Positions 49,083-60,949 are shown, counted from the first letter of the stretch. The stretch: DNA of 64,000 nt from Aspidiotus rigidus (GCA_035079385.1 JAVHKY010000016.1:6123501-6187500), one strand, 5' to 3'. The notes: generated by a model not told the origin, from the letters alone. Numbers and translations are program-made.

Positions 49083-50144
49083 GCGACATTCCTCTTGACA
49101 TCTCTTTGTTCCTCCAGGAAAATCATTGCGAATACAATTTTGGCTGGATAAAACCCCCCGCCTCATAATATGTCCAGAGTGAAGAAATCTGCTCAATTTG
49201 GGAAAATTTTTTCAAGAAATTATGACTGAACATCAGTGTTCACACATAACTTTGGTCTTTTCATATCATTGCAGTACCTCCAGGGAAATTGTTGCATTCA
49301 ATTTTGGCTGAATACCATCCCCTGTCTCATAATATGTCCAGACTGAAAAAATTTGCTCAATTCAGAATAATTTTATCAAAATGTTATGACTGAACATCAT
49401 TTTTCAAGCATAATGTTCCTCTTGTCATCTCATTGTTCCTCCAGGAAAATCATTCCGAATACAATTTTGGATGGATATAACCCCTTGCCTCATAATATGT
49501 CCAGACTGAAGAAATTTGCTCAATTCAGAAAAATTTTTTCAGAAAATTATGACTGAACATCATTGTTCAAACATAACTATTGTCCTTTCATGTATTTGCA
49601 GTACCTCCAGGGAAATTGTTGCATTCAATTTCGGCTGAATACCACCCCCTGTTTCATAATATGTCCAGACTGAAGAAATTGGCTCAATTCAGAAAAATTT
49701 TCTCAATGAATTATGACTGAACATCATTGTTCACACATAACTTTTGTCTTTTCATGTCATTGCAGTGCCTCCAGGGAATTTGGTGCATTTAATTTTGGCT
49801 GAATACCACCCACTGTCTCATAATATGTCCAGAGTGAAGAAATCTGCTCAATTTGGGAAAATTTTTTCAAAAAATTATGACTGAACATCATTGTTCAAAC
49901 ATAACGTTCCTCTTCTCATCTCATTGTTCCTCCAGGAAAATCATTGCGAATACAATTTTGGCTGGATACAACCCCCTACCTCATAATATGTCCAGACTGA
50001 AGAAATTCGCTCAATTCAGAAAAATTTTTTTGAAATATTATGACTGAACATCATTGTTCACACATAACTCATGTCATTGCAGTGCCTCCAGGGAAATTGT
50101 TGCATTCAATTTTGGCTGAATACCATCCCCTGTCGCATAATATG
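49083..50144. repeat. 163-bp satellite, copy 2, left of the copia insertion
   Basis: About six and a half monomers of the same satellite as at 1939-23365. The array resumes at 58549 after the copia element. Before that insertion the array would have been only about 2.8 kb, against 21.4 kb in copy 1. Confidence 0.95.
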
Positions 50145-50149
50145 TCCAG
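50145..50149. repeat. Target-site duplication (left) of the copia element
   Basis: TCCAG directly before the 5' LTR. The same five bases directly follow the 3' LTR. The satellite monomer reads TGTCCAGACTG across the joined ends, so the insertion site is exact. Confidence 0.95.
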
Positions 50150-50397
50150 TGTTGGAAGTAGTAGACTAGACTTGTCAGCCTCACACACCGACCCCGAGTG
50201 TGTCACCGTGAGTCACCCTGAGTAATACTAGCTAACGTGAGATGTACTCGACTTCCACCAGCTATCGTCAGTCTTTCGATACATGTTGCAGGGTAACCAC
50301 GAGTGTTAGAGTCTCTCTACCGATGAATAACGGTATGACGAGTTAACCCGACGATACCGTAAACCTAAATATAATTTCTGGTTTACTACGTCCAACA
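50150..50397 (+). repeat. 5' LTR of the copia element
   Basis: 248 bp, starting TGTTGGAAG and ending TCCAACA, so canonical TG...CA ends. It would hold the promoter and the transcript start. Confidence 0.95.
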
Positions 50398-50415
50398 TGG
50401 TGGCAGCTCTCGTGC
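50398..50415 (+). promoter_or_regulatory. Candidate primer-binding site of the copia element
   Basis: TGGTGGCAGCTCTCG follows the LTR directly and begins with TGG, as expected for pairing with the CCA end of a tRNA. I cannot name the tRNA. Confidence 0.5.
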
Positions 50416-52109
50416 TATTACGATTCTGGACCTTCAGAATCTTTATTAAATAAATATAAAAAAAGAAAAACATAGAATTTGTTTTTCTACTGCCTTTCTC
50501 ACTTAAAACTAGTGACGACAAAAACTGAAACCATCTTCACATTGGTTTCATGAAGACCTAAAAGTTGTAAATCTTACCATCTCACGCTATCTCAAAAGAA
50601 GCGAAGATTTCAAAACCAAAACCCAGAATACATGGCTTTTGAGTTTTATTACAAATAAGTCAATATCACATAACACCTAAAATGTGAGTTTGGAAAAACT
50701 CTCCTTTAAGTCAACTCACACCTCTTCAAAATTGGTGGTACGAATCCCTTGATTTCCAAACCAAGTGATTATTGGTTTCGGGGGGGAGATCATGAATATT
50801 ATCGATTTTCATATCTTTTGAAAATTTTCAGTGCACTTTAATTTAAGATTAATTTAGACCTAGAAGTACTTCTTAGAGTAGCTTACAGTACTGTTATATA
50901 AGAACCGGTTAATTTAGTTTTCATATAAACTAGCGCAGTCTAAAAACTCGCTCTTTTCTTCTTGCTAGCAAAAATTTGGTTGTTGGTTGAAGTCCAAATT
51001 ATGTCGCACTATCTTTGTGATTTAAGTGTTGACCAAATATTAAAGCTGTTTCGGCTTCGAAACATTAACGGACACCACTTCCTCAAGTCGACGCGTCGCA
51101 TTGTTTTTAAATAAAACCGCATATTTTTCCCGAGTCCATGGGCGAATTCATTTGTGTTGATTGATTCCTCACTTATTCATAGGATCATCCACAAATTTAT
51201 TTTTGGTCAGGCTAAAATCGTAACATCAAGACTGAAATGTCAAGTTATGATTCGTTGTAGTCCAACAGAAGATATGAAACAATTTTTCCTAATATTCTTT
51301 TTACTTAGCACTGTTAATTTCAAGCGGTCAGTGTATTCCTACAAGAAAATTGGAAAAATGCCTCACCAAAATCCTGGTATTCTGGTCTGATCAACCATTT
51401 ACCTTTTTCGATACGTAATTTTCTTTCTTTCGTCTTTTTGACATTTAACGTATCAACTCCGTCAAATGGCATCGGGCTCTGTCACTGACGTTGAGAAATT
51501 TATTATTAATATTTAAAAATAAATATATCGAACTGAAATAATTGATTCGATAACCTACGAATTTCTTACGGCGCTTTAAATCATGAGTATAATTCTTCGT
51601 GATTCGGACTTCGGGACGTTCACCCTGCTCACGCTTCGCGTCATGATCCAGGCTTCGGGGCGTTCACCCTGCCTGGGCTACGCATGGTCATGATTCACGC
51701 CTGCTTACTCAGGCGGCTGAACCCATGCGGTTATGCATGCTTCAAGCATAGATCGTTAACCCCGTATAAGCAGCGAATGCAGTATTGCATACATGCAACG
51801 ATGATCGTTGCTGCGATCGTCATTCGAAATTAAAACCGCCTATTCAAAGGTCGCAACGGAAACTCTCTCCTGCATTTCCTTTTTGAACTTCGTTCCGCCA
51901 GTGATTTACTCATTTTCGAATTACAATTTTTTTTCTCTCGTTATTATTATTAATATCGAACCGTGAAGTTCAGCGAATATTTGTCTTGTGCGCCTCAAAA
52001 ACTGTAAGTTGAAATGATTTAATTTCTTAGTATCGTATCGATACCTATTTTATTTTACTTTCGTTGTCTTTACGAATTTTTTTTTCGTAACTAAAAATAA
52101 ACAGGTAAT
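50398..52109 (+). other. Long untranslated leader of the copia element
   Basis: About 1.7 kb separate the LTR from the gag-pol start, long for a copia element. It contains a short repeated block around 51605-51680 (TTCGGGACGTTCACCCTGC and TTCGGGGCGTTCACCCTGC). A candidate intron runs from the donor at 52004 (CTGTAAGTTG) to an acceptor at 52104 (AAATAAACAG), just before the ATG. Short open frames such as 51154-51390 are unrecognised. Confidence 0.5.
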
Positions 52110-55100
52110 ATGGACGATCCTGATTTAGACAACGAAAACTTTGAAGACCAATTATTAAAAGATGATGAAGCATTGAATCCACCATCATCCAGTTCATCCT
52201 CCTCTTCTGTCATTGCAGAAGCAACGATTCGCAAATCTAAACGGTTAAAAAAGCGCAAGGCTACAAATCTACCTGAGACGTCTAAATCGAAAAGTAAGTC
52301 GGCTAAAAATCGTAGTTCCTCTACTCCCAAAAACTCGCGATCAAAAAGTCAAAGTACTACTAAAGCCTCGAAGAAAAAACAGAGGCCTACTTCTAAAAAA
52401 TCGACGAATCGCGGTACTACGGAAAGTTTATCCAGTAGTGATCCGAGTAAAGAGGCTCATATAAACAGTCATCATATTTCCTCTCCTGTTTTAGGAAAGA
52501 AGACACTAAGCGATTTAGAAAAAGAAATTGAAGAAACGAGGGAAAATTTCCATACTGTCCTTTCGGTTCTTGCAGATATTCAAAAACGATTCGACACACT
52601 TGCTAATACAAGCACACCAAATCAATCTGTAGACAGTGTAACTCAGACTTTCCCGATTCGTATAGATCGAACGCCTGAAATAGATGAGATTTTATTCCCA
52701 ACTAAACCATCAACCTTTCCACCTTCGGTAAGTTACTGTTTACGACAACTAATGGATTCGTACAATCAATATACGAATATAAATACGGGAACGTTTCAGG
52801 CCCAACCTGGAACCACAGTGCCAGACCCAATACTTCTGTCTTCGGTGCCGTCTACACCGAAACCGAAGGAAGCCGAATTCATCCGGGTTCCAAATGAACA
52901 GCCGCAAACAGAACCCGTACAAGGAGGTTCCACACATGAAGCCAACAAAAATCAGCCTTCGAATTTTCCGACGGCACCTCCTCCTCCACAAGGATATCCT
53001 CCATACCCATATCCATATTACAATCGAGGTATGTATTCTGATGTTGATCCTTCTAAATCCGCGGCTTGTGTACAATTAACGAGAAACATAAAATATGAAG
53101 CATGGCGCGAATTGTTACATTTAGCATTACATTCGTATGGGCTTCTTTACCTGATTGATGGTAAACACCCTAGACCACCCCACTTGAACCAAGAAATTGT
53201 AACGCAACATAAGGTTAAATTTTGTCAAATAGTAGCGAAACGACTCTTACCAGCCGACATAAATAAAATTATCCATATCACAGAACCATCAGCTTTAATT
53301 AAAAGACTTGATGAACTTAAGAGACCTCCTGCTCACGCACGTCAGGATGTAAATTTAAAAATACTTATGGATACTAAATATCTTTCAACAAACGTATCTC
53401 CACATACGTACATAAATTTGTTTGAAAAAAGGTTACAAGATTATATTGCATCAGGGGGAGAATATGATGATAAATGGGTAAGCCAACGTTTCTTCGAATC
53501 GGTTGCGCAAACACATCCTCCTTTAATTCAATATAACTTTCTATATAAAAAGTTTTCTCGAGCACAATTTACCCCTTATCAGGATTTAAAAGACTACTTT
53601 GTTTATGATATTCTTTATTCTGATAAAAAAGGAGTCGCATTTTCCGCGTTTCAAGCTGGAAAAACAAATAACTTTAAAGGTAACAATTCAAATCACTTGA
53701 ACAAGCCAAAAACGGATAAACAGAATAATACTAATAATACAAGTGTAAAGGGCGGTAATAATAATAATAATAATAATAAAAATAATCGAAGTTCAAATTC
53801 CACAGATCTCTGTCGGAAGTGTCCAAACAGTAACCACAGCAGAATGGAATGCCGAAACAAAATATGTCCCACCTGTCGATTAGGAAAAGTCGATATGGCC
53901 CACATTGAAGACTGTGCACGACGCCATAGGCAAAATAATCCATATCCTCGTCAACGTAATCGCTCAGCTCCGTATCATCGCCGCGAACGTTTCCGTAGTC
54001 AATCTTACAGGAATGATGATCGACAGCGCTATGCCGATCGCCGTCAGGGCTATCGCTCATATAAGAATGATCGATCCCCGCACTACGATAATAATGAACC
54101 GAGTTACAATCAACCTCCGAAATTAAATTCGGATGCATCAGGTAATGATAATTTTAACAAGCAAAATAAAAAACGCAACGATTCTTACTCATCATCTAAT
54201 CGTAGACCGTCAGCCACAAATCGCGCCCGTAGCGGCTACGTCAGATGGAATGGCTCAAGTATGATCGCATGTAGTAAAAACGAACAGAATGCGATCCCTT
54301 ACGACTCAGAAGCTTCAGGTAATACAGCTTTCTCATGTACACGTAATTCTTCTTTAACTCAGGCTTGTCCTGATTCTGGTTGTAATATTACTATCTTTAA
54401 ATCCTCTGATGGACTCTCCAAACTGCGTATATTAGACCAACCAAGACATATTCAGGTTGCGAATTCCGATCAGTCTGCTGGTCTGATCACCAATCAAGTA
54501 GGGAATCTGAAAATAAAATTGAATAATAATGATACGTTTAACGTAAAAGAAGTTCACGTTAACCCTAAAGTCCCAGAAAACTTACTTTCTATCAAACAAT
54601 TCACAGATCTCAATCATCCTGTGTTATTTCTCAAAACTTCGGTTCATATACTCCCAAAAAATAGCCTTAAATCATCAGCACTAAATCCAATTCTATCAGG
54701 ATACTCTGATGGTTCTTTGTGGTATTTTGATCTTGAAAGCGCTCCTACAGATAACAAAGTTTTACGGACTCGTACTGATCCATCATTGCAATCCCTACCT
54801 CATAACAAAAATAATGATCATTTAACATATGATCAACTTGAAACTCTTTCTGAACTTAATGATTATCTAGCTAACGTACCACATTGTTCGTTAGATGACC
54901 TTAAAAAATTACAAAGTGAAGAAATTCGTTCACTTCGAGGTCAGATTGGAAGACTTTGGCACTACAGACTAGGTCATCCAAGTGTAAAATTACTTCGCCA
55001 ACTCTCACAAATTGTTCCTGAGTTGCAAGGTATTTCTTTTCCAGCATCAATTGAAGAATGTCATGCCTGTAAACAAGGCAAAGCAACTAAAAATCCTCAT

Positions 55101-57911
55101 AAAAGCCAAAGAAGAAGAGCTACAGAACCTCTCCAATTAATACATACTGATGTGGACGGAATAATAAATCCATCAGCTTATCCAAATGGAGAACGTTACC
55201 TTCTGGCGATAATTGATGATTATACGCGCTACGCTTTTGTCTATCCAATGATTGATAAGACTGAAGTACATCACGGTCTTCAAGCTTTTTATGACCTAAT
55301 GAAAAAGAAAGTTCCATATCCCTTTTATATTTGTTACATTAGAATGGATCAAGGTCGAGAGTACATGACAAACAATACAAAACTTTTTATGGAGAAAAAT
55401 AAACTCACCGAAGATAAAAGTCCAGCTGGTACAAGTCAGTTGAATGGTGTTTCTGAGCGATTCCTCAGAATTATTAAGAATACTGTCAGAACTCAGATTG
55501 AAGATTCCGGCCTACCCAAACGTATGTGGGTATTCGCTGCAAAATATTCCACGTTGATATACAATTCACTTCCCAAAACTGCCTGCGAAAATCAAATTCC
55601 GCATTGTTTATTGTTTCGTCAACTACCTGCCATTAAATTTCTCCGACGTTTTGGTTGTGTTGCACATTCGCAATTACCAAGAAAAGTTGGAAAATTCAGT
55701 AAAAGAGCCCTTCGAAAATATTTCGTTGGTCTTACCTCCAACGGCGCACTGCTTCTTAATGTAGCAACAGGTAAGGTAAATAATGTTTCAAATGTTACAT
55801 TCACTGAGTCACAAGTATACGGCCATCACTTTGGACCGTTTGAGAAAACAGCGTTTCGAGACCCAATTATACGTAAACGCAAATTTGATGACTGGTTCAA
55901 TCCTAATTATGAACATGAACATGATTCTAAACTTCGACGTATTGATCAAGTTTCAACTGAGAATCATATTGACTCTGATCTTGATCATTATTTATCAACA
56001 ACATATGATACAAGCCTTATCACACAAGGCTTACCAATACCCCCAACCTCACTCCTCTCGATCGCATATCCAGAAAACAGCCTTCAGCTTCCAGACTTAC
56101 AATCGACATCTATCGATTTTGATCCATTACAAAATATTGGATCTGAGAATCCGGTCGCTCACGGATCAAATCGCCATACCACACTTCTATGTCGGTATTA
56201 CTTGAATAAATCTGTCGACTCGCATATTCAATGTGATTCCTTTGATACTGATCTCGATACAACAATATCGCTGGCACAAGCCGATATTAATAATCATAGA
56301 TTTATGTCGTTTCTTTGTTACGACATACAAGACGAACCAACAACTTATGAAGAAGCGATACAATCTGCTGAAGCCCCTCAATGGATAAAAGCCATTGATG
56401 ATGAGTTCAAGTCAATGGAGGAAATGAACACGTGGGAAATAGTTCCTAAATTGTCCCTCCCTAAAAAGACTAAACTTATAGATTCTACGTGGATTTTCAA
56501 ACGTAAGAAAAATATTGACGGTTCCGATCGTCATCGCGCACGCTTGGTTGGTAGAGGCTTCAAAGATCCAAACATATACGATGTTTCTGAAATATACGCA
56601 CCAGTAGCGGATATTAATGACATCCGCAGTATTCTTGCCTACGCAAATAAGCGTAAAATGTTCATGCACCAAATCGATATAGGAGTTGCGTTTCTCCACG
56701 GAGAACTAGAAAAATCTGTTTATATGTCCATTCCAAAGGGGTCACAACATCATGATAAACTTCGACAAACTCATGCTTACCGTCTAATTCGCGCTCTTTA
56801 TGGACTGAAAGTCAGCCCAAAAAGATGGTTTGAAAAATTTCGAAAAGTTATGTTGAAATTAGGCTTCCGCCCCTTCATCTTCAAACCATGTATCTATAAA
56901 TGGCAATACTCAAAAAATGGGAAAACGAAACAAGTAATCCTCATCAATTACGTTGATGATATATTACTTATCGGCGATTGCTCCGATAAAATTCGCTCTG
57001 TCATTGATCAATTAACTAAAGAATTAAAACTTACCGATCTTGGTCCCCCACAAAAATTTATAGGAATCGAATTCTCACGCAATATTGAGAACAATCATCT
57101 CTTTTTACATCAGTCTTCATACATCAAAAAGTTACTACATAACTTTGGCTTTGAAGATTTTCTCACAAGTAAACCAACTCCAGTTCTGACCTTAGACGCT
57201 GAACGTAAACGTATCAAAAATTCAAACAATAAGGAATTAGTTTCACCAACTCGCTTCCGTGCTGCAGTTGGAGCACTTATTCATCTCATGAATTCCACTA
57301 GACCCGACATCGCGTTCGGGGTCAATAAAATATCTAGGGCACAAGCAAATCCCACCACTGATGACTGGGATCAAGTTATACGTATATTCCAATATTTGGG
57401 AGGGACCACTGATCATGGTCTTTTATATAAGGGAGAAACCGAAAACATCGAATGCTATTCTGATGCCAGCCTAGGAACCAACGACCCTAATGCTAGGTCT
57501 ACATCAGGCTATGCCATCTACTTATACGGCGACCTCGTCTCTTGGCGAACCAAGAAACAGACACACGTCGCACTATCATCCTCAGAAGCAGAATATATTG
57601 CTGCTTCCCTAGCATGTCGTCAGGTCGTTGCTTTGAAATCATTACTAACATTCATTTATAATTTCACTCAGATCCCCATCATTTTTGGTGACAATAAAAG
57701 CGCTATTTCTCTCGCGAAATCACTCGAACAAAAAAGTTTGAAACACATAGTTCATCTATGTTTTCATCACATCAGATTCGAGGTCCTCAATAAAAATGTT
57801 CAGCTTAGATGGATCCCATCATCCGATAACATCGCGGATGTGTTTACAAAAGCATTGCCTCAACCTAAATTTGTTAAATTCCGCGATTTTCTCGTAACAA
57901 AACCGAGCTAA
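52110..57911 (+). CDS. gag-pol: Copia gag-pol polyprotein
   Basis: An uninterrupted 1933-residue polyprotein for reverse transcription and integration of the copia element. In order: a basic, Ser/Lys-rich gag N-terminus; capsid region (about 330-550); a CX2CX4HX4C zinc knuckle at 568-581 followed by a further Cys/His cluster; protease triad DSG at 755-757; the integrase zinc-binding module (H951, H956, C984, C987); integrase catalytic D1014, D1080 and E1116, with exactly 35 residues between the last two; reverse transcriptase with D1523 and YVDD at 1614-1617; RNase H with D1785, E1826, D1861 and D1910. The order protease, integrase, reverse transcriptase defines the copia group. Gag and pol share one frame with no frameshift. 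The ATG at 52110 is the first in frame and lies 5 bases after a candidate splice acceptor. No inactivating change seen. Confidence 0.95.
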   Translation: MDDPDLDNENFEDQLLKDDEALNPPSSSSSSSSVIAEATIRKSKRLKKRKATNLPETSKSKSKSAKNRSSSTPKNSRSKSQSTTKASKKKQRPTSKKSTNRGTTESLSSSDPSKEAHINSHHISSPVLGKKTLSDLEKEIEETRENFHTVLSVLADIQKRFDTLANTSTPNQSVDSVTQTFPIRIDRTPEIDEILFPTKPSTFPPSVSYCLRQLMDSYNQYTNINTGTFQAQPGTTVPDPILLSSVPSTPKPKEAEFIRVPNEQPQTEPVQGGSTHEANKNQPSNFPTAPPPPQGYPPYPYPYYNRGMYSDVDPSKSAACVQLTRNIKYEAWRELLHLALHSYGLLYLIDGKHPRPPHLNQEIVTQHKVKFCQIVAKRLLPADINKIIHITEPSALIKRLDELKRPPAHARQDVNLKILMDTKYLSTNVSPHTYINLFEKRLQDYIASGGEYDDKWVSQRFFESVAQTHPPLIQYNFLYKKFSRAQFTPYQDLKDYFVYDILYSDKKGVAFSAFQAGKTNNFKGNNSNHLNKPKTDKQNNTNNTSVKGGNNNNNNNKNNRSSNSTDLCRKCPNSNHSRMECRNKICPTCRLGKVDMAHIEDCARRHRQNNPYPRQRNRSAPYHRRERFRSQSYRNDDRQRYADRRQGYRSYKNDRSPHYDNNEPSYNQPPKLNSDASGNDNFNKQNKKRNDSYSSSNRRPSATNRARSGYVRWNGSSMIACSKNEQNAIPYDSEASGNTAFSCTRNSSLTQACPDSGCNITIFKSSDGLSKLRILDQPRHIQVANSDQSAGLITNQVGNLKIKLNNNDTFNVKEVHVNPKVPENLLSIKQFTDLNHPVLFLKTSVHILPKNSLKSSALNPILSGYSDGSLWYFDLESAPTDNKVLRTRTDPSLQSLPHNKNNDHLTYDQLETLSELNDYLANVPHCSLDDLKKLQSEEIRSLRGQIGRLWHYRLGHPSVKLLRQLSQIVPELQGISFPASIEECHACKQGKATKNPHKSQRRRATEPLQLIHTDVDGIINPSAYPNGERYLLAIIDDYTRYAFVYPMIDKTEVHHGLQAFYDLMKKKVPYPFYICYIRMDQGREYMTNNTKLFMEKNKLTEDKSPAGTSQLNGVSERFLRIIKNTVRTQIEDSGLPKRMWVFAAKYSTLIYNSLPKTACENQIPHCLLFRQLPAIKFLRRFGCVAHSQLPRKVGKFSKRALRKYFVGLTSNGALLLNVATGKVNNVSNVTFTESQVYGHHFGPFEKTAFRDPIIRKRKFDDWFNPNYEHEHDSKLRRIDQVSTENHIDSDLDHYLSTTYDTSLITQGLPIPPTSLLSIAYPENSLQLPDLQSTSIDFDPLQNIGSENPVAHGSNRHTTLLCRYYLNKSVDSHIQCDSFDTDLDTTISLAQADINNHRFMSFLCYDIQDEPTTYEEAIQSAEAPQWIKAIDDEFKSMEEMNTWEIVPKLSLPKKTKLIDSTWIFKRKKNIDGSDRHRARLVGRGFKDPNIYDVSEIYAPVADINDIRSILAYANKRKMFMHQIDIGVAFLHGELEKSVYMSIPKGSQHHDKLRQTHAYRLIRALYGLKVSPKRWFEKFRKVMLKLGFRPFIFKPCIYKWQYSKNGKTKQVILINYVDDILLIGDCSDKIRSVIDQLTKELKLTDLGPPQKFIGIEFSRNIENNHLFLHQSSYIKKLLHNFGFEDFLTSKPTPVLTLDAERKRIKNSNNKELVSPTRFRAAVGALIHLMNSTRPDIAFGVNKISRAQANPTTDDWDQVIRIFQYLGGTTDHGLLYKGETENIECYSDASLGTNDPNARSTSGYAIYLYGDLVSWRTKKQTHVALSSSEAEYIAASLACRQVVALKSLLTFIYNFTQIPIIFGDNKSAISLAKSLEQKSLKHIVHLCFHHIRFEVLNKNVQLRWIPSSDNIADVFTKALPQPKFVKFRDFLVTKPS

Positions 57912-58283
57912 TCGCAAATTTTCTGTTTACCTATATGATTACAGAAGAATAATTTCGTTACTGTTGACCTGCAGTATTATTCGGTTCACTTAATATTGAC
58001 GGCGTTGGAAGAAAATCACCTTAGTTATTTGTCCACGTGGAGATAATATTGTATTTTTTTTTTCACCTTTATCCAACGGAAAGTATCATTTTCAAGAATA
58101 AATTTGTTTTCTGTTGTAATTATAAATTTTTTTTTCTTTTTCTCTTCTACACAGACATTAGAAAATATTTCTTTGTCGTACACGTGGTCATAATAACAAG
58201 TACCATTATGATCCGGCTGCTCTACTCTACTGATTTCTCCAGTTCCACCTTGTGAGTCCCAGGCTTTCCGGGTCGGGCCTCGG
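57912..58283 (+). other. 3' untranslated region of the copia element
   Basis: About 370 bp between the stop codon and the polypurine tract. It is T-rich, with runs near 58055 and 58125. No gene. Confidence 0.6.
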
Positions 58284-58295
58284 CTGAGGGGGGAG
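58284..58295 (+). promoter_or_regulatory. Polypurine tract of the copia element
   Basis: CTGAGGGGGGAG directly precedes the 3' LTR. This purine run is the expected plus-strand primer site. Confidence 0.85.
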
Positions 58296-58543
58296 TATTG
58301 GAAGTAGTAGACTAGACTTGTCAGCCTCACACACCGACCCCGAGTGTGTCACCGTGAGTCACCCTGAGTAATACTAGCTAACGGGAGATGTACTCGACTT
58401 CCACCAGCTATCGTCAGTCTTTCGATACATGTTGCAGGGTAACCACGAGTGTTAGAGTCTCTCTACCGATGAATAACGGTATGACGAGTTAACCCGACGA
58501 TACCGTAAACCTAAATATAATTTCTGGTTTACTACGTCCAACA
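58296..58543 (+). repeat. 3' LTR of the copia element
   Basis: 248 bp, identical to the 5' LTR except at the second base (TA instead of TG) and at one position near base 90 (AACGGGAG against AACGTGAG). The TA end departs from the canonical TG terminus. Confidence 0.95.
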
Positions 58544-58548
58544 TCCAG
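58544..58548. repeat. Target-site duplication (right) of the copia element
   Basis: TCCAG, identical to 50145-50149. Confidence 0.95.
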
Positions 58549-60273
58549 ACTGAAAAAATTTGCTCAATTCAGAATAATTTTTTCAAAAAATTATGACTGA
58601 GCACCATTGTTCAAACATAACTTTCCTCTTGTCATCTTATTGTTCCTCCAGGAAAATCATTACGAATACAATTTGGGCTGGATACAACCCCCTACCTCAT
58701 AATATGTCCAGACTGAAGAAATTTGCTCAATTCAGAATAAATTTTTCAAAAAATTATGACTGAACATCATTGTTCAAACATAACTTTCCTCTTGTCATCT
58801 TATTGTTCCTCCAGGAAAATCATTCCGAATACAATTTTGGATGGATATAACCCCCTGCCTCATAATATGTCCAGACTGAAGTAATTTGCTCAATTCAGAA
58901 AAATTTGTTTGAAAAATTATGACTTAACATCATTGTTCACACATAACTTTTGTTTTTTCATGACATTTCAGTGCCTCCAGGGAAATTGTTGCATTCAATT
59001 TTGGCTGAATAGCACCCCCTGTCTCATAATATGTCCAGACTGAAAAAACTTGCTCAATTCAGAATAATTTTTTCAAAACGTTATGACTGATAATCATTGT
59101 TCAAACATAACATTCCTCCTGACATCTCATTGCTCCCCCAGGAAAATCATTGCGAATACAATCTTGGTTGGATATAACCTCCTGCCTCATAATATGTCCA
59201 GACTAAAAAAATTTGCTCAATTCAGAATAATTTTTTCAAAACGTTATGACTGAACATCATTTTTCAAGCATAATGTTCCTCTTGTCATCTCATTGTTCCT
59301 CCAGGAAAATCATTGCGAATACAATCTTGGCTGGATATAACCCCCTGCCTCATAATATGTCCTGGCTGAAAAAAATCTGCTCAATTCAGAAAAAATTTCT
59401 CAATGGATTATGACTGAACATCATTGTTCAGACATAATGTTCCTCTTGTCATCTCATTGTTCCTCCAGGAAAATCATTCCGAATACAATTTTGGCTGGAT
59501 ATAACCCCCTGCCTCATAATATGTCCAGACTGAAGAAATCTGCTCAATTCAGAAAAAATTTCTCAATGGATTATGACTGAACATCATTGTTCAAACATAA
59601 AGATCCTCTTGTCATCTCATTGTTCCTCCAGGAAGATCATTGCTGATACAATTTTGGCTGGATATAACCCCCTGCCTCATAATATGTCCAGACTGAAGAA
59701 ATTCAGAAAAATTTTTTCAAAAATTATGACTAAACATCATGGTTCACACATAACTTTTGTCTTGTCACGTGATTGTGCCTCCAGGGAGATAATTGGCATT
59801 CAATTTTGGTTGAATACCACCCCCTGCCTCATAATATGTCTTGACTGGATAAATCTGATGAATTCGGAAAAATTTTCTGAAAAAATTATGAGTGAACATC
59901 ATTGTCACACATAACCTTTGTTATGTCACGTCAGTGCAGTGCCGCAAGGAAGATTGTTGGATTCCATTTTTTTGTTTTGAATACCAGCCCCTGTTTTGGA
60001 AATATGTGCCGACCGAAGAAATCTGCTCCATTCAGGAAAATTAACTGCAAAAATTATGACTGCACACATAACTTTTGTCGTGTCACGTCATTGCAGTGCC
60101 TCCAGGGAAATTGTTGCATTCAGTTTCAGCTGAATACCACCTCCTGTCTCATAATGTGTCCTAACTGAAGTAATCTGCTATATTCAGAAAAATTTTCTCA
60201 AAAATTTATAACTGAACATCATTTTTCACACAGAACATTCCTCTTTCCATGTCATTGTTCCTCCAGGAAAATC
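58549..60273. repeat. 163-bp satellite, copy 2, right of the copia insertion
   Basis: About ten and a half monomers continuing the interrupted array. The last six, with the diverged edge monomers, match the right end of the first array (about 21950-23365) nearly base for base, apart from loss of about one and two-thirds monomers near 59690-59710. Confidence 0.93.
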
Positions 60274-60949
60274 GTTTGAATACTATCGTCCTCAAAATTC
60301 ACTTCTGTTCCTTTTCTAAGGCTCAAATTTTCATATCATTCGGTAGAAACATATGATCAAGTATTCTACAACGTGACATCTCCTCACAACAATAAGTTGG
60401 TCTCTAGGATCAATTTTTCTCGCACATCTGTCCCGATGTGTACAAACTTCTACCCTATATTAAATGAAGAATTGTGATAAAAAAATGATCCGGTGAGAAA
60501 TGTTTCCTATTCCATTCCTAATGGTAGGATTGAATTGTAATTGGCATAAAATATCTCTTATATTTCCCTTAATATTGATACCGAGTTTGAGTCGGATCTT
60601 ACTATTACTCAAGAATTACTCAAACTTTCCTCGACTTCTCCTCAGCAGTGTACAAAGTTATATGGTCGCCATTTGGTATGTGATTTACGGATGTTACAAT
60701 TGAGCGATCCAGGGAATGAAGTGACCATAACAAATATTGAACGGGAATTCCTCAGTGTACATTTACTTTACTCAAATTCGATTTCAATACTCACTTCTGT
60801 TCCTTTCCTAACGCTCAAACTTTCATTTTCATTCTATAGAAACGTGTGATCAGGCATTCTTTGACATATCATATCTCCCAACGACAATAATTGAACCGGA
60901 TTGTGCACTATTCCTGGTACAGGCTTGTGCACTATTCCTGGTACAGGCT
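60274..60949. repeat. Flank B, copy 2
   Basis: Matches 23366-24017. It has an extra copy of a roughly 23-bp segment (GTGCACTATTCCTGGTACAG) just before the LTR. The internal direct repeat of about 110 bp is retained (about 60299 and 60787). Confidence 0.85.

Larger units (their letters stand above)
50150..58543 (+). mobile_element. Full-length Ty1/copia LTR retrotransposon inserted in the satellite
   Basis: An 8394-bp element with 248-bp LTRs, a 5-bp target duplication, a candidate primer-binding site, a 1.7-kb leader, one long gag-pol frame and a polypurine tract. The LTRs differ at two positions (99.2% identity), which indicates recent insertion. All catalytic residues inspected are retained. 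It probably arrived after the segmental duplication, because the satellite array of copy 1 contains no copia. Confidence 0.95.

Noticed and set aside
52091..57911. Short frames antisense or out of phase within the copia gag-pol
   Set aside because: Shadows of the main frame, without motifs of their own.
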